64,000 nucleotides of DNA from Pseudoips prasinana (lineage: Eukaryota > Arthropoda > Insecta > Lepidoptera > Nolidae): positions 15,573,201 through 15,637,200 of the forward strand of contig OX621257.1 of assembly GCA_951640165.1 (NCBI GenBank), read 5' to 3'. Below, piece after piece: positions 20,948 through 32,817 of the stretch. Each line of letters starts with the position of its first letter. The stretch's first letter is position 1. The notes below the pieces were generated by a model. That model was not told the DNA's origin. It searched no databases and saw only the letters and a list, made by a program, of their open reading frames with translations. A program made the position numbers and the translations under genes.

Positions 20948-21393
20948 ATAGTAATAAAGATAATAATATATTACATGTAGAAACCCTTACAAATTGATTT
21001 TTAGTTATAACCTAAAAATTTATGATAAATCCCAGAAAGTCTGATTTTGAGTCATATTATAATTGTTAAAGGTTTTAACAATGTTGATTATTTTATTCAT
21101 GATTGTTGATTATTATTTTACGGCGATTGCTTATTATTTTATTATTATATGTAATCTTTTCTATTTAAATATGAAAATATTCTGATGATTAAATATTTTA
21201 TTCTTAAAAAATTTGCTTTGCACACTAACACTTTTGCTACTGATTGTACCTTTTCTCATTGAGATAGTAACGTGGGACGAGTTGCGGAATGAAAATATGA
21301 TTAATTTTGATGTTCTGCAAGTCGTCCGAAATGGGCCGTAGGTATGTAGGACGAGTTGAGGAATGACCCATAAATTATTGTGGAAAATAATCA

Positions 21394-21560
21394 CGCGGGG
21401 CAGTCATTGGGGACTGCCGATACAAGTGAAAACTATTTTTTCATTTCTCATACTCAAGGTGGGAAACTTTTTCACTCGCAACTCGGATCAAATAAACACT
21501 ACTTTTCGTGTTTATTTGATCCGAGTAGCGAGTGAAAAAACTTCCCAATTTTGGGCGGTA
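21394..21560. repeat. Interspersed repeat with 39-bp foldback
   Basis: Begins with the GCGGGGCAGTC block also seen at 5594. Arms 21461-21499 and 21508-21546 are nearly perfect reverse complements with an 8-base loop; the stem centre is TCGGATCAAATAAACAC. Unlike the foldbacks inside LINE frames, this one may belong to the repeat itself. Confidence 0.65.
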
Positions 21561-21714
21561 AAGAATCATAGTAATTGATTCCCTCCCTATGGTGGAAATA
21601 TTTTTTTAAAATATCACTATATTTTGTTAGGCATTCGGCTGTAAAAAATCTAATATAATTTAGAAAAATATGGTGCGGTCATGTGAATGTATAAACGGAC
21701 AGTGTTAATTAAAA

Positions 21715-22010
21715 AAAACCAGCCAAGTGCTAGTCGGACTCGTGCACGAAGGGTTCCGTACCATTATCTATACAAACGAGCAAAAGTTCACGTTTGTTGT
21801 ACGGGAGCCCCCTTAAATATTTATTTTCTTTTATTTTTTATTGTTTGTTGTTATAGCGGCAACAGAAAATACATCATTTGTGAAAATTTCAACTGTCTAA
21901 CTATCACGGTTCATGAGATACCGCCTGGAGACAGACGGACAGACAGACAGACAGCGAAGTCATAGTAATAGGGTCCCGTTTTACTCTTTGGGCACGGAAC
22001 CCTAAAAAGA
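21715..22010 (+). repeat. AGTCGGACTCGTGCACGAAGG interspersed repeat
   Basis: Runs from CCAAGTGCTAGTCGGACTCG through GGGTTCCGTACCATT, TACGGGAGCCCCC and GGTTCATGAGATACCGCC to GGGCACGGAACCCTAAAAAG. This order is that of a repeat found in thousands of copies in Lepidoptera. The 41-bp stretch 21935-21965 holds a GACA microsatellite. Family name not certain. Confidence 0.65.
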
Positions 22011-23110
22011 CCGCGTGTTGAACATTTTTTACCCAAAAAAGTGCAGAACGCCGCGCCGCTAAAGAAATGTTCTCACTTCAAAAATTATACAATTAAATTA
22101 ATAAATTAATTACGTTATAATACGAAGCCAAAGACAGATAATTTATTATGTTGCAGGAATATATTAATTGCCATACATGAAGACGAGATTAATGTCAAAT
22201 ATGGCACTTAACATTCCATTGTTAGACATGTGCAATTGGCCCATAAAGGAGGCCCGTGCTTTTCTCAAAACAGAATATTTATTTATTTATTTATTATAGG
22301 CACACCAACGGTATACATACTCAGCGTTTAAATAATTAGCTCACTATATAATTCAGTCCTTATATGTACATACATACACTTATTAGGCATACACAACACA
22401 CACAAATTTATTTATTTTTGTCTTCGCCGCTTTGGAAAGGCTAAGATCATAGGCCATACCGCCTCGTCTTTAGTTAAAATATTGTATGTTTTTCATCATT
22501 TAGTCAAAGTGCAGTCAAGTCCGTCACAGTCAAGTCCTAGTCCTACCCCAGTAAAGCAGTGGCGACTTCACTAGAGGCTTCTATGGCGTTTTAGATTCAA
22601 CACGGAAAATCACAATTCACGGCAATATTGCACTTTCCTCCATTTGTGTACGTTGTCGAAGATGTTATGTCTAAAAATCCACCATATTCATAACTCGAAT
22701 TTACACCAGTTTTTGAAAATGAAACAGAGCCACGATGCTTCTGTTTTCGCGTTGGCGCCAAAACCCCCAACACACACTAAACATAGACAACGTTGACATA
22801 CATACAAGTTATTTGAAATTAAAAACAAACAGAAATACTATAACTAACACAGATTAAAATGCATTAAAGACAATTAAAAAAGTTTCGTATTGGGCTAAGA
22901 AAAAAAAGAGTTTACGCTAACGCTTCCAATATTTTACGCTAATCATTTATCCCGTTCAAAGCAAATGTTAGATTATTGAAAATATGTTGATTTATATTTT
23001 TAATAATCAAAAGATTTGTTTTAAGTTTTGCCAGCTGTATCATTTTAATTTCCCATAAAATCTATTAATTTTAAAATCGTTCGGTACTCGTCTATCATGG
23101 CAACACCGTT
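22011..23110. other. No gene seen
   Basis: AT-rich, with a short TTTA microsatellite at 22277-22300. No supported coding sequence. Confidence 0.4.
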
Positions 23111-23470
23111 TGCACTATATGTATAAATATACATGCGTTGGTGCGCAGATTCTTAGTTTGCTAGACGGCTTGAGCCCTCGCTCGCCTCTATAGCCCGGTG
23201 AAGCAGTAAAAGCCTCCTAGGCTAACTGTAACGTCAACGTCATGTTAAAAAAAAGCGCAGATTCTCTTTCTGTGGCTGCTACAGACGTGACAAGTGCTCT
23301 TGAGTTACATTTTGTGTTATTAGTGCTTATAAACGTGTTAAAAATAAAGTGTTTATAAACGTGCAGTACGAGATTTTCTAACAGTCAGAAGAGACAAAGT
23401 TTATCTACGTGCCCGATGCTGCGGTCTCCTGGATTCCGGATGTTTAAGGTCAGATCTTAAATTTATTTTC
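23110..23470 (+). promoter_or_regulatory. Promoter-like, GC-richer block
   Basis: A TATA-like GTATAAATATACATGCG lies at about 23121-23137. It is followed 25-35 bases later by a possible initiator (TTCTTAGTTTG) and then an unusually GC-rich transcribed-looking leader with two AATAAAGTGT-type motifs near 23345. It could be an old LTR or the 5' end of an unrecognised transcript. No downstream coding frame was found. Confidence 0.25.
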
Positions 23471-23729
23471 TTCCACGTGGTTATGTTTTAATCTACCGCC
23501 ATCAAAATCGGTATCGTACGAAACGAAGGTACGCGTGCGCCATCAACATTATAACACATTTTCCGGAAGTGTAGTGAAACTGATCTGTTTAATACCGAAA
23601 CTGTAATAATTTGGTCTGTGTTGGTGTTCTTAATTTGAAAGTTAACCCAGAAATTTATTTGTTATAAGAGTGCAAACTTGCTTTTTAACCGCGTGATCAA
23701 TTATGATAACCAAGTGAAAGACTTTTTAC

Positions 23730-23955
23730 CTTGTGCTCTTTTGTTTCCAAGCTAATGCTCAGGATTCTAATTTTTGAATTCAATTTTAGAATCCATCACT
23801 TGCTTGGTTATCAAAATTGAGCACGTGGTGTGCAAAGATTTTCAGCTTGTGCTCTTTTGATTTCCTCGCTAATGCTGAGGATTCTAATTTTTGTATTCAA
23901 TTTTGAATGCTTCACTTGCTCGGTTGTTAAAATTGAGCACGTGGTTAAAAACCAA
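23730..23955 (+). repeat. Two-unit tandem repeat, about 110 bp
   Basis: Two units each run from CTTGTGCTCTTTTG through CAGGATTCTAATTTTTG or GAGGATTCTAATTTTTG to AAAATTGAGCACGTGGT. Part of the unit (TTTTAGAATCC...CTTGCTCGGTT) recurs at 26290-26320. Confidence 0.6.
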
Positions 23956-24497
23956 CTTTTGCATAACAGAACTCCTGTTTAACATAACTATTAAGCTGCT
24001 ATTTCATAAACTACATGTAGGTTACGCGTTGTTTTACCTACTATTGGAATCAAATATAACAGCTCACTTAGGACCCTTAAATTGATCCTCGGTGCTTTTG
24101 CAGCTGGCTTCTCTAGTTGCAATTCTCTCGTTTTATGAGGCTATGGCCTCTTTACATCATTCTGTCTCCCGCTTTGCTCTGGAGGGAAGTGGAACTATTA
24201 ATTTTCTAACTCCTCTTTTTTTTGTTTCTGATTAAATTCGTTACGGGATCCAAGACAGTTGTCGCTATTCCCCGGCACATGCCCGAGCCTCACCGCTCAG
24301 TGGCATTTCATTGTGTGTTGTGTGTTCCACTGTTGATCCTGGCTTACAGGAGTTGCAGTGGTGGGTAAGAGGAAGGGACTAGTCCCGAAAAAAATATTTA
24401 AAAAAAGCATGTGATTTTAATTTAAACTACATAGCTACTTGTTTATTAATATTGCTGGCTAAGGTGGTCTATTTACTTATTGAAACTATTTCTGGAT
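23956..24497. other. No gene recognised
   Basis: Includes a GC-richer patch at 24085-24370; nothing identified. Confidence 0.35.
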
Positions 24498-24534
24498 TTG
24501 CTGCTGGTGTCTCATATTTAGACACCAGCAGCAA
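24498..24534. repeat. 15-bp foldback palindrome
   Basis: TTGCTGCTGGTGTCT (24498-24512) and its exact complement (24520-24534), with a 7-base loop. It sits at the edge of the second Helitron-like relic. Confidence 0.8.
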
Positions 24535-24537
24535 TTT

Positions 24538-25750
24538 TGATCCCATAAAAAAATTACATAGTTTGGCCCAGTAGTTTCATTTTATGACCATTTTTGTATA
24601 AAAAATTTTGTTTATGAGGATGATGTAGTTGTCTTTGGCACAGACGTTTTTAAATTTTGGCAAGTAGTCTAGCTAGACTCTTACTGTTCAGGTGTTCCTT
24701 GGCGTGAATACGACTATGAAGGACAGTTCAGACTAGCATTTAATACGCGCGTATAAGCTCGGTTTGGGAAGCGCATGTAGGCGCACCTGCAATTTTTAAG
24801 TGCGCACACCGATTACGCTGATATTTATGAACCGATTTACGTGAATCTTCTTTTGTTTGATGTTGAATAACTGCCATTTTTGTTGTCTACTTGATCATAA
24901 ATACGACCTAGTCTATGAGCCTTCTGCTCAGTAGGCTCGATGGCTAATCGATCATTAATAAGACCTAGTCTATGAGTTCTCTGCTTAGCAGACTCGTTGG
25001 CTAATTAATAATTAATAAGACCTCGTCTATGAGCCCTCTGCTCAGCAAACTCGTTGGCTAATCGAACATTCATAAGACCTAGTCTATGGGCCCTCTGCTC
25101 AGCAGACTTGTTGGGTAATAGGTCATTAATAAGACCTAGTCTATGAGCCCTCCTCATACAGACTCGTTAGCTAGATGGTCATAAATAAGGCCTAACCTTT
25201 TCGCTTGCTGTTCAGACGTTCTAGAATCTTAGACTCGACGTAATTTTATGTATTTTTTTTTAGTTTATAAACGTTCTTCTCGATCATTCACTATCTCACA
25301 AGAACGTGAAATAGTCTTCTTTTTCCGTCCTCGTTTATTGCGACCTATATTTTTGAAGCGCGCGGCACTTTTCGTAGGCCTACCCTTAACTAGACACTAA
25401 AGAAACTTATAAAAAAAAACCGACTTCAAAACTAAAAAGTATTAAAAAAAACTTGTGTGTATATTATATACACGCGTTAGAAGTGCAACTTGAACATAGT
25501 TATCAATTTTCATACCACCTAGAACAAACTTCATGCTGTTAAATTTAGGTGTCGGTGTGCGCGCGCATCGTAAAAATTCACTCTCATCATTTTTCTCCAT
25601 CGCGCCAAAAGAAGTATAACTTCAAAAAAACTTAATAAAGACTTAATTAAATACATCTCTTATGCAAACCTAAAAAGCCTTTACATTTAATATTAATGAA
25701 ATACTATAATTTGTATCTGCTACCTATTTATAGGTTTGAAGTCTGTGCCA
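24538..25750 (-). mobile_element. Helitron-like relic, copy 2, reverse
   Basis: Reverse-orientation relative of 2048-3655. It holds five roughly 57-bp tandem units (24905-25190), each with GACCTAGTCTATGAGCCCTC or a close form. Read on the minus strand these encode NDRLANESAEQRAHRLGLI. The N-terminal block lies at about 25400-25290 (minus) and contains GRPTKSAARFKNIGRNK. The tandem units are in frame in most copies, so coding constraint once applied. Confidence 0.55.
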
Positions 25751-26183
25751 TGCAATGTATTAAACCCATAAAGAACTTTTGTTTCAAATTCGGCCATGTT
25801 ACTAAATATTGACAATCTCACGCGAAACTCTTACATGGTAGTTGGGTAGTCTTTTACGGAAAAACCTAATGTAACTAATACTTTTCAAAAAGAAATGATG
25901 AATTAGTTTTAATACTAAACCCAGATGTTTTTAATAATGATTTTAAAATTACAGTGTATGCCTAAAATTGTAACGCTATCATACCATAAACTACAATGCC
26001 CATTGATATCATTACAAATAGTAAATACACGGGATGGTGATTGTTTCAACATATTTTTCGAACTTAACCTAACGATATATATATTGCTTTATCAGGCGTT
26101 TGTCAGTTTGAGGCAGGTAAAGGGTATTTTCATCACCCCATATCGGAGAGAGTATTTTTGCTCTTCGTTATGAGTGGAAAAGT

Positions 26184-26640
26184 ATTTCTTCGCTAATAAT
26201 AATAATATAATTTATTTCAGATTATAAGAGTCCATTTTTGTTACTAAATAACTTATAAACTTAAACACTTAAAGTTAATGCTCACGATTAAAATTTTAGA
26301 ATCCTTGGCTTGCTCGGTTTATAAAAAAAAACACCCTATAAAAAATAAAAAAGGTTTTTATTCACGTAGACTTTAAAAAACCGCTTGTAAATAGTCTGAA
26401 CGTGTTCGTAGTAATACAGTTATTTCTAGTTACTTATTAAATATGTTTAGGTATACGGATTGTTAAAATATTTATAAAATTTATTTTATAATAGTAGTGA
26501 TATTTAGCTAGCTTGTATTAAGTTATTATCAATGAGATTATGTTTAGGTTTAATTCTTGTATAACAAATAACTATTAATGCTAACTAACATGTCTCTTAA
26601 TGATTTAAACATTAGTAAAAATGTATCGATAGGATGGTAA
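26184..26640 (-). mobile_element. LINE family A 3'UTR, reverse (copy A)
   Basis: Reverse complement of the LINE 3' end also found at 36035-36440, 37636-37975 and 39611-39880. Shared blocks are GTCTACGTGAATAAAAACCT (reversed), the region with TAAGTTATTATCAATGAGAT and the polyA-like tail. The same 3'UTR is the non-coding module of the 49-64 kb array. A second copy is at 29390-29847. Confidence 0.7.
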
Positions 26641-27154
26641 CCTATTATACCTGCCTATATACTTATCTATCTGCCGAAGATGGCGAAAAGTAAATTATTA
26701 TAGATTCATTACCTCGGTAAAAAATAAACCGAGATTGAAATATTCATATATATACAGGTAACTATACGGATGGACCTAGGTAAGGTAATTGAAGATAGCT
26801 AATAATAATCTTTTTCCTTGATGTCCCAATCGGGGTGGGACTAATTGGCGTAGAACATAATAATTATAGCTTGCCATTGATCTTTAATGACATACATTGT
26901 AAAGAAATAATAGTATATTTTGCTTGGCACGTAGGAGCTATAATTACTTACTCACAACAACGAGCTGCTTGAAACGATACATTTTAATTCTAACCACAGT
27001 TTGAGTTGCAATTATAATAAAATGTTCAATCACAAGTGAAAATAGTTACATGTAGTTTTGATATATTGCGGAGACACTGTTGGTAGTGAAACTGCCTTTT
27101 GATACAATGTGCGCGGGACATCACACGAATATTATTTTGTTTTTTGTATTTCAA

Positions 27155-27390
27155 ACTAGCTGTGCCCCGCGATTTTACCCGCGTTAAATTTTATACATAT
27201 CACAGCTCCTCCCCCGTAGGTGATAGCGTGATAATATGTAGCCTATATGTTGACCCGACCTCATAGTAATATTCATACAAAATTTTAAGTCGATCCATGG
27301 AGTACTTTTTGAGTTTAGCCCGGACATACATACAGACAAACAGTCCAAAATTCTAAAAATTAAATTTTTGGTTTTAATATAGATTGTAGA
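27155..27390 (+). mobile_element. RTE-like repeat fragment (copy A)
   Basis: Starts AACTAGCTGTGCCCCGCGAT then TTTACCCGCGTTAAATT and ends ATACATACAGACAAACAG, a standard lepidopteran interspersed repeat. Its duplicate is at about 30361-30597. Confidence 0.55.
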
Positions 27391-28032
27391 TTACGCCCCA
27401 AGTATTCTTTAAAAAATATATTCTGTGTACAGTTTTGACTTTCCTACGATTGTATTATATGTATTGGTAGATGTACGTTAATATGTTGCAATTAGAAGTT
27501 TTTTTTATGTAAAGTCGATGTTAATTTGTAGGAGTTTGGTAAACTCTGAAAAATATTACATGTCGCATGTTTAACCCACAATTTCATAATATAAAATGAA
27601 AATAGATTCACAATCAGATAGATAACAATAGTACGTTCTATGTACTTTAAGCTTTATAGCACATTTTTTCTTTTTAGGTTAGGGCATGTAATAAATTAAT
27701 ACGAAGTGTTTTTATCCGTATAGTCAGGTAGAATTTGCAAGGTCGAAATCACGTGGACATAGTAACAAAATGCGTCAAATGAACCTGACGTTTGAGTCGA
27801 TAAAGGCGAAAGTTTCAGTCTGTATGTTTGTTACTTCTTCACGTCTAAACGGCATTGGCGATTTTAATAAAATTTGGTATGTAGTTAGCTGACACCCTGG
27901 ATTAACACATAGACTATATTTTTTTAAGTTTAACGCGGGCAAATCCGCGAGTCGCACCTAGGATTATATAGGTGAAAGTTTGAGTGTGTGTTTTTTTTTA
28001 CTTCTTAACGTCTAAACAGCTGTAGCGGTTCT

Positions 28033-28095
28033 AATAAAATTTCGTATGGAGTTAGCTGATACAGGGTATCAGCTAACTCCATACCAAATTTTATT
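28033..28095. repeat. 30-bp foldback, 3-base loop (copy A)
   Basis: Arms 28033-28062 and 28066-28095 are reverse complements with one mismatch; the inner 19 bp are perfect. An identical foldback is at 31240-31302 in the duplicate, so it predates the duplication. Confidence 0.85.
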
Positions 28096-28193
28096 AACAC
28101 ATAGACTGATTAGCACAGACTATATTTTTTTTAAGTTTAACGCGGGTAAAACCGCGGGCACAGCTAGTATTATATAAAACAGGTATAATATAC

Positions 28194-28445
28194 ATAATAA
28201 TATCTAGGGGACAAAGTCACACAGATCATCCTAGCCCCAAACTAAGCCAAGCTTGTACTATGGGTACCCGACGACGATATACATACTTATATAGATAGAT
28301 AAATACTTATATACAGAGCAAATATCCATGACTCTGAAACAAATATTCGTGCTGATCACACAAATATTTGCACTTACCGGGATTCGAACCCAGGACCACC
28401 AGCTTCGTAGGCAGGAGCACTACCAACTACGCTACGGTGACCGTA
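28194..28445 (-). mobile_element. SINE family 1, reverse (copy A)
   Basis: Full-length reverse copy: tail TAATAATAT at the left, body, then B box (GGATTCGAACC as read) and A box near 28430. Duplicate at 31401-31652. The tRNA-like head is intact enough to recognise both Pol III boxes, but this is not a tRNA gene. Confidence 0.7.
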
Positions 28446-28484
28446 TGTATGCAAACAGAGGGCACTTTCTAGTCTATCATACTC

Positions 28485-28600
28485 ATGATCCGGTGGGGCG
28501 ACTAGAAAGAGACTCGGGGTACGGGACCGACTGCTTTACGTGCTCTGAGGCACGGGTGTATAATACCGCTAACTCTCACTTCGGGCTGATACTTGTAACT
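28485..28600 (-). mobile_element. SINE body fragment shared by 5S and tRNA SINEs (copy A)
   Basis: The minus strand reads GGCGGTATTATAC-like, then CCGTGCCTCAGAGCACGTAA, the body seen at 45430-45540 and, in part, at 7985-8020. No head is attached. Duplicate at 31692-31807. Confidence 0.5.
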
Positions 28601-28848
28601 AAACATAGGTCATATTACGTTACTTATAGTAGGATTCAAATCATTTTATTTATTTCCATTTTATTGCTCGCTTTGATCTTATTAACCCTTTTCTCCATGA
28701 GCAGGAACTCTCAAATATTTGTCTAAAATAACTCCAACTCTCGAATCCTTCGGAACTAATAATAACAGAATATCATAACGCCAAAAAATGCGCCTGAGTC
28801 GTTAGTATTCTAATTTTTTAAGTAGTCTTGAAGGAAATCAATAAATCT

Positions 28849-28919
28849 CTTCTATTTCCTGTTTCTGAATAAAGGCTTACACGTGTCTATTGGACCGGCA
28901 CCACGTATCGTTCTGATGC
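28849..28919. repeat. 71-bp templated insertion between duplicates
   Basis: Identical by eye to 33932-34002, a piece of a reversed LINE reverse transcriptase. Two unexplained bases sit at each edge (CT at 28847-28848, GT at 28920-28921). Confidence 0.88.
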
Positions 28920-28921
28920 GT

Positions 28922-31900
28922 TCTGCTACCTATTTATAGGTTTGAAGTCTGTGCCATGCAATGTATTAAACCCATAAAGAACTTTTGTTTCAAATTCGGC
29001 CATGTTACTAAATATTGACAATCTCACGCGAAACTCTTACATGGTAGTTGGGTAGTCTTTTACGGAAAAACCTAATGTAACTAATACTTTTCAAAAAGAA
29101 ATGATGAATTAGTTTTAATACTAAACCCAGATGTTTTTAATAATGATTTTAAAATTACAGTGTATGCCTAAAATTGTAACGCTATCATACCATAAACTAC
29201 AATGCCCATTGATATCATTACAAATAGTAAATACACGGGATGGTGATTGTTTCAACATATTTTTCGAACTTAACCTAACGATATATATATTGCTTTATCA
29301 GGCGTTTGTCAGTTTGAGGCAGGTAAAGGGTATTTTCATCACCCCATATCGGAGAGAGTATTTTTGCTCTTCGTTATGAGTGGAAAAGTATTTCTTCGCT
29401 AATAATAATAATATAATTTATTTCAGATTATAAGAGTCCATTTTTGTTACTAAATAACTTATAAACTTAAACACTTAAAGTTAATGCTCACGATTAAAAT
29501 TTTAGAATCCTTGGCTTGCTCGGTTTATAAAAAAAAAACACCCTATAAAAAATAAAAAAGGTTTTTATTCACGTAGACTTTAAAAAACCGCTTGTAAATA
29601 GTCTGAACGTGTTCGTAGTAATACAGTTATTTCTAGTTACTTATTAAATATGTTTAGGTATACGGATTGTTAAAATATTTATAAAATTTATTTTATAATA
29701 GTAGTGATATTTAGCTAGCTTGTATTAAGTTATTATCAATGAGATTATGTTTAGGTTTAATTCTTGTATAACAAATAACTATTAATGCTAACTAACATGT
29801 CTCTTAATGATTTAAACATTAGTAAAAATGTATCGATAGGATGGTAACCTATTATACCTGCCTATATACTTATCTATCTGCCGAAGATGGCGAAAAGTAA
29901 ATTATTATAGATTCATTACCTCGGTAAAAAATAAACCGAGATTGAAATATTCATATATATACAGGTAACTATACGGATGGACCTAGGTAAGGTAATTGAA
30001 GATAGCTAATAATAATCTTTTTCCTTGATGTCCCAATCGGGGTGGGACTAATTGGCGTAGAACATAATAATTATAGCTTGCCATTGATCTTTAATGACAT
30101 ACATTGTAAAGAAATAATAGTATATTTTGCTTGGCACGTAGGAGCTATAATTACTTACTCACAACAACGAGCTGCTTGAAACGATACATTTTAATTCTAA
30201 CCACAGTTTGAGTTGCAATTATAATAAAATGTTCAATCACAAGTGAAAATAGTTACATGTAGTTTTGATATATTGCGGAGACACTGTTGGTAGTGAAACT
30301 GCCTTTTGATACAATGTGCGCGGGACATCACACGAATATTATTTTGTTTTTTGTATTTCAAACTAGCTGTGCCCCGCGATTTTACCCGCGTTAAATTTTA
30401 TACATATCACAGCTCCTCCCCCGTAGGTGATAGCGTGATAATATGTAGCCTATATGTTGACCCGACCTCATAGTAATATTCATACAAAATTTTAAGTCGA
30501 TCCATGGAGTACTTTTTGAGTTTAGCCCGGACATACATACAGACAAACAGTCCAAAATTCTAAAAATTAAATTTTTGGTTTTAATATAGATTGTAGATTA
30601 CGCCCCAAGTATTCTTTAAAAAATATATTCTGTGTACAGTTTTGACTTTCCTACGATTGTATTATATGTATTGGTAGATGTACGTTAATATGTTGCAATT
30701 AGAAGTTTTTTTTATGTAAAGTCGATGTTAATTTGTAGGAGTTTGGTAAACTCTGAAAAATATTACATGTCGCATGTTTAACCCACAATTTCATAATATA
30801 AAATGAAAATAGATTCACAATCAGATAGATAACAATAGTACGTTCTATGTACTTTAAGCTTTATAGCACATTTTTTCTTTTTAGGTTAGGGCATGTAATA
30901 AATTAATACGAAGTGTTTTTATCCGTATAGTCAGGTAGAATTTGCAAGGTCGAAATCACGTGGACATAGTAACAAAATGCGTCAAATGAACCTGACGTTT
31001 GAGTCGATAAAGGCGAAAGTTTCAGTCTGTATGTTTGTTACTTCTTCACGTCTAAACGGCATTGGCGATTTTAATAAAATTTGGTATGTAGTTAGCTGAC
31101 ACCCTGGATTAACACATAGACTATATTTTTTTAAGTTTAACGCGGGCAAATCCGCGAGTCGCACCTAGGATTATATAGGTGAAAGTTTGAGTGTGTGTTT
31201 TTTTTTACTTCTTAACGTCTAAACAGCTGTAGCGGTTCTAATAAAATTTCGTATGGAGTTAGCTGATACAGGGTATCAGCTAACTCCATACCAAATTTTA
31301 TTAACACATAGACTGATTAGCACAGACTATATTTTTTTTAAGTTTAACGCGGGTAAAACCGCGGGCACAGCTAGTATTATATAAAACAGGTATAATATAC
31401 ATAATAATATCTAGGGGACAAAGTCACACAGATCATCCTAGCCCCAAACTAAGCCAAGCTTGTACTATGGGTACCCGACGACGATATACATACTTATATA
31501 GATAGATAAATACTTATATACAGAGCAAATATCCATGACTCTGAAACAAATATTCGTGCTGATCACACAAATATTTGCACTTACCGGGATTCGAACCCAG
31601 GACCACCAGCTTCGTAGGCAGGAGCACTACCAACTACGCTACGGTGACCGTATGTATGCAAACAGAGGGCACTTTCTAGTCTATCATACTCATGATCCGG
31701 TGGGGCGACTAGAAAGAGACTCGGGGTACGGGACCGACTGCTTTACGTGCTCTGAGGCACGGGTGTATAATACCGCTAACTCTCACTTCGGGCTGATACT
31801 TGTAACTAAACATAGGTCATATTACGTTACTTATAGTAGGATTCAAATCATTTTATTTATTTCCATTTTATTGCTCGCTTTGATCTTATTAACCCTTTTC

Positions 31901-32053
31901 TCCATGAGCAGGAACTCTCAAATATTTGTCTAAAATAACTCCAACTCTCGAATCCTTCGGAACTAATAATAACAGAATATCATAACGCCAAAAAATGCGC
32001 CTGAGTCGTTAGTATTCTAATTTTTTAAGTAGTCTTGAAGGAAATCAATAAAT
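28922..32053. repeat. 3.13-kb direct duplication, copy B
   Basis: Second copy of 25716-28846 with the same internal elements shifted by 3206-3207. The 60- to 132-codon open frames inside both copies are SINE and repeat shadows with no recognisable domain. Confidence 0.92.
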
Positions 32054-32590
32054 GTCGCTAGAAAAAGTCATGGATGGATTGTTTCCTAGTACAATTTCGG
32101 TTTAAGTTTTAATAAATTTTAAAGTCTAGGCTGTAATAATATTATTGTTTGGAAACGGCCAATCAGAGGCAGTTTCTTGTCTTTGTCTAAAGCATAGATA
32201 ATACACTTAACTAGCTAGTCTAAACTGCGGTATTCTGTGTAGCGCGACATTTTATTTCGGAATATTTAGTTTCTATGAAAGTGAAATTATTTTCTACAAG
32301 CTGATATCTTTTAGGAAATTATTAATGGCATAAACAAATTAACTTAAATCAATCGTTTTGGTACTTTATTATAAAAATGTGTAGAATCTGATGATAAATC
32401 AAATATAAAGTGCCCATAGACGCTCCTATTATAGCTATAAAAAGTCAAAAGTCCAAGATTCTTTATTCCGTAATATTTTAACATTTATGTGGAATCGTCA
32501 ATTTTTTTTTACCCTACCGTGCATTGCATGCCGTGGCAGCTACTGAGAAACACTGCCAGAAAACTCGGTAGTAATCCTTTTTTAAAATAA
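32054..32590. other. No gene seen
   Basis: AT-rich sequence following the duplication; nothing recognised. Confidence 0.35.
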
Positions 32591-32780
32591 AATATACTTA
32601 AGATTAAGTACAATCATGTGTGTTGACTCAGAACAACTCAATCCCAAGCACTTTTATCAGTTATATAATCAGAAATTTTGTAATATGCCCTGCTACACAA
32701 TTTGACTTAAATAATTCTTTTGAACTTATTCGTAGACAATTCTCTAATATCATTGGGAAGTTCGTTATAGAATCTGCCCC

Positions 32781-32817
32781 ATAAAAGAGTTGCTTATTTT
32801 GTAAGCAACTCTTTTAT
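32781..32817. repeat. 16-bp foldback palindrome
   Basis: ATAAAAGAGTTGCTTA (32781-32796) and its exact complement (32802-32817) with a 5-base loop, inside a LINE reverse transcriptase remnant. Confidence 0.85.

Larger units (their letters stand above)
17672..21377 (+). mobile_element. MULE (Mutator-like) DNA transposon, complete ends
   Basis: Flanked by an 8-bp duplication ATAAATTA (17672-17679 and 21370-21377). The element proper is 17680-21369 (3,690 bp). Its degenerate terminal inverted repeats of about 100 bp begin GGGTGCTTCGTCAGCTCGTC on the left and GGGTCATTCCTCAACTCGTC on the right (reverse complement). Each carries two CTCGTCC motifs and a GGCCCA/CGGCCC block in the same order. It encodes a FLYWCH/MULE transposase. 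The 8-bp duplication fits the 8-9 bp typical of MULEs. Confidence 0.85.
25716..28846. repeat. 3.13-kb direct duplication, copy A
   Basis: Matches 28922-32053 almost base for base. The one difference I found is the length of an A-run (9 versus 10 A) near 26325/29531. It holds a reversed LINE 3' end (26184-26640), a lepidopteran RTE-like repeat piece (27155-27390), a foldback (28033-28095), a reversed SINE (28194-28445) and a reversed SINE-body fragment (28485-28600). No gene is recognised. Confidence 0.92.

Noticed and set aside
22966..23383. Possible solo LTR bounded by TGTTAG and CTAACA
   Set aside because: No flanking target duplication (GCAAA versus GTCAG) and no primer-binding site after the right end. 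The six-base inverted ends may be chance.
28328..28726. A 132-codon frame present twice (also at 31535-31933) as a duplicated gene
   Set aside because: It runs antisense through a SINE head and body. Duplication of the frame only reflects the 3.13-kb segmental duplication.
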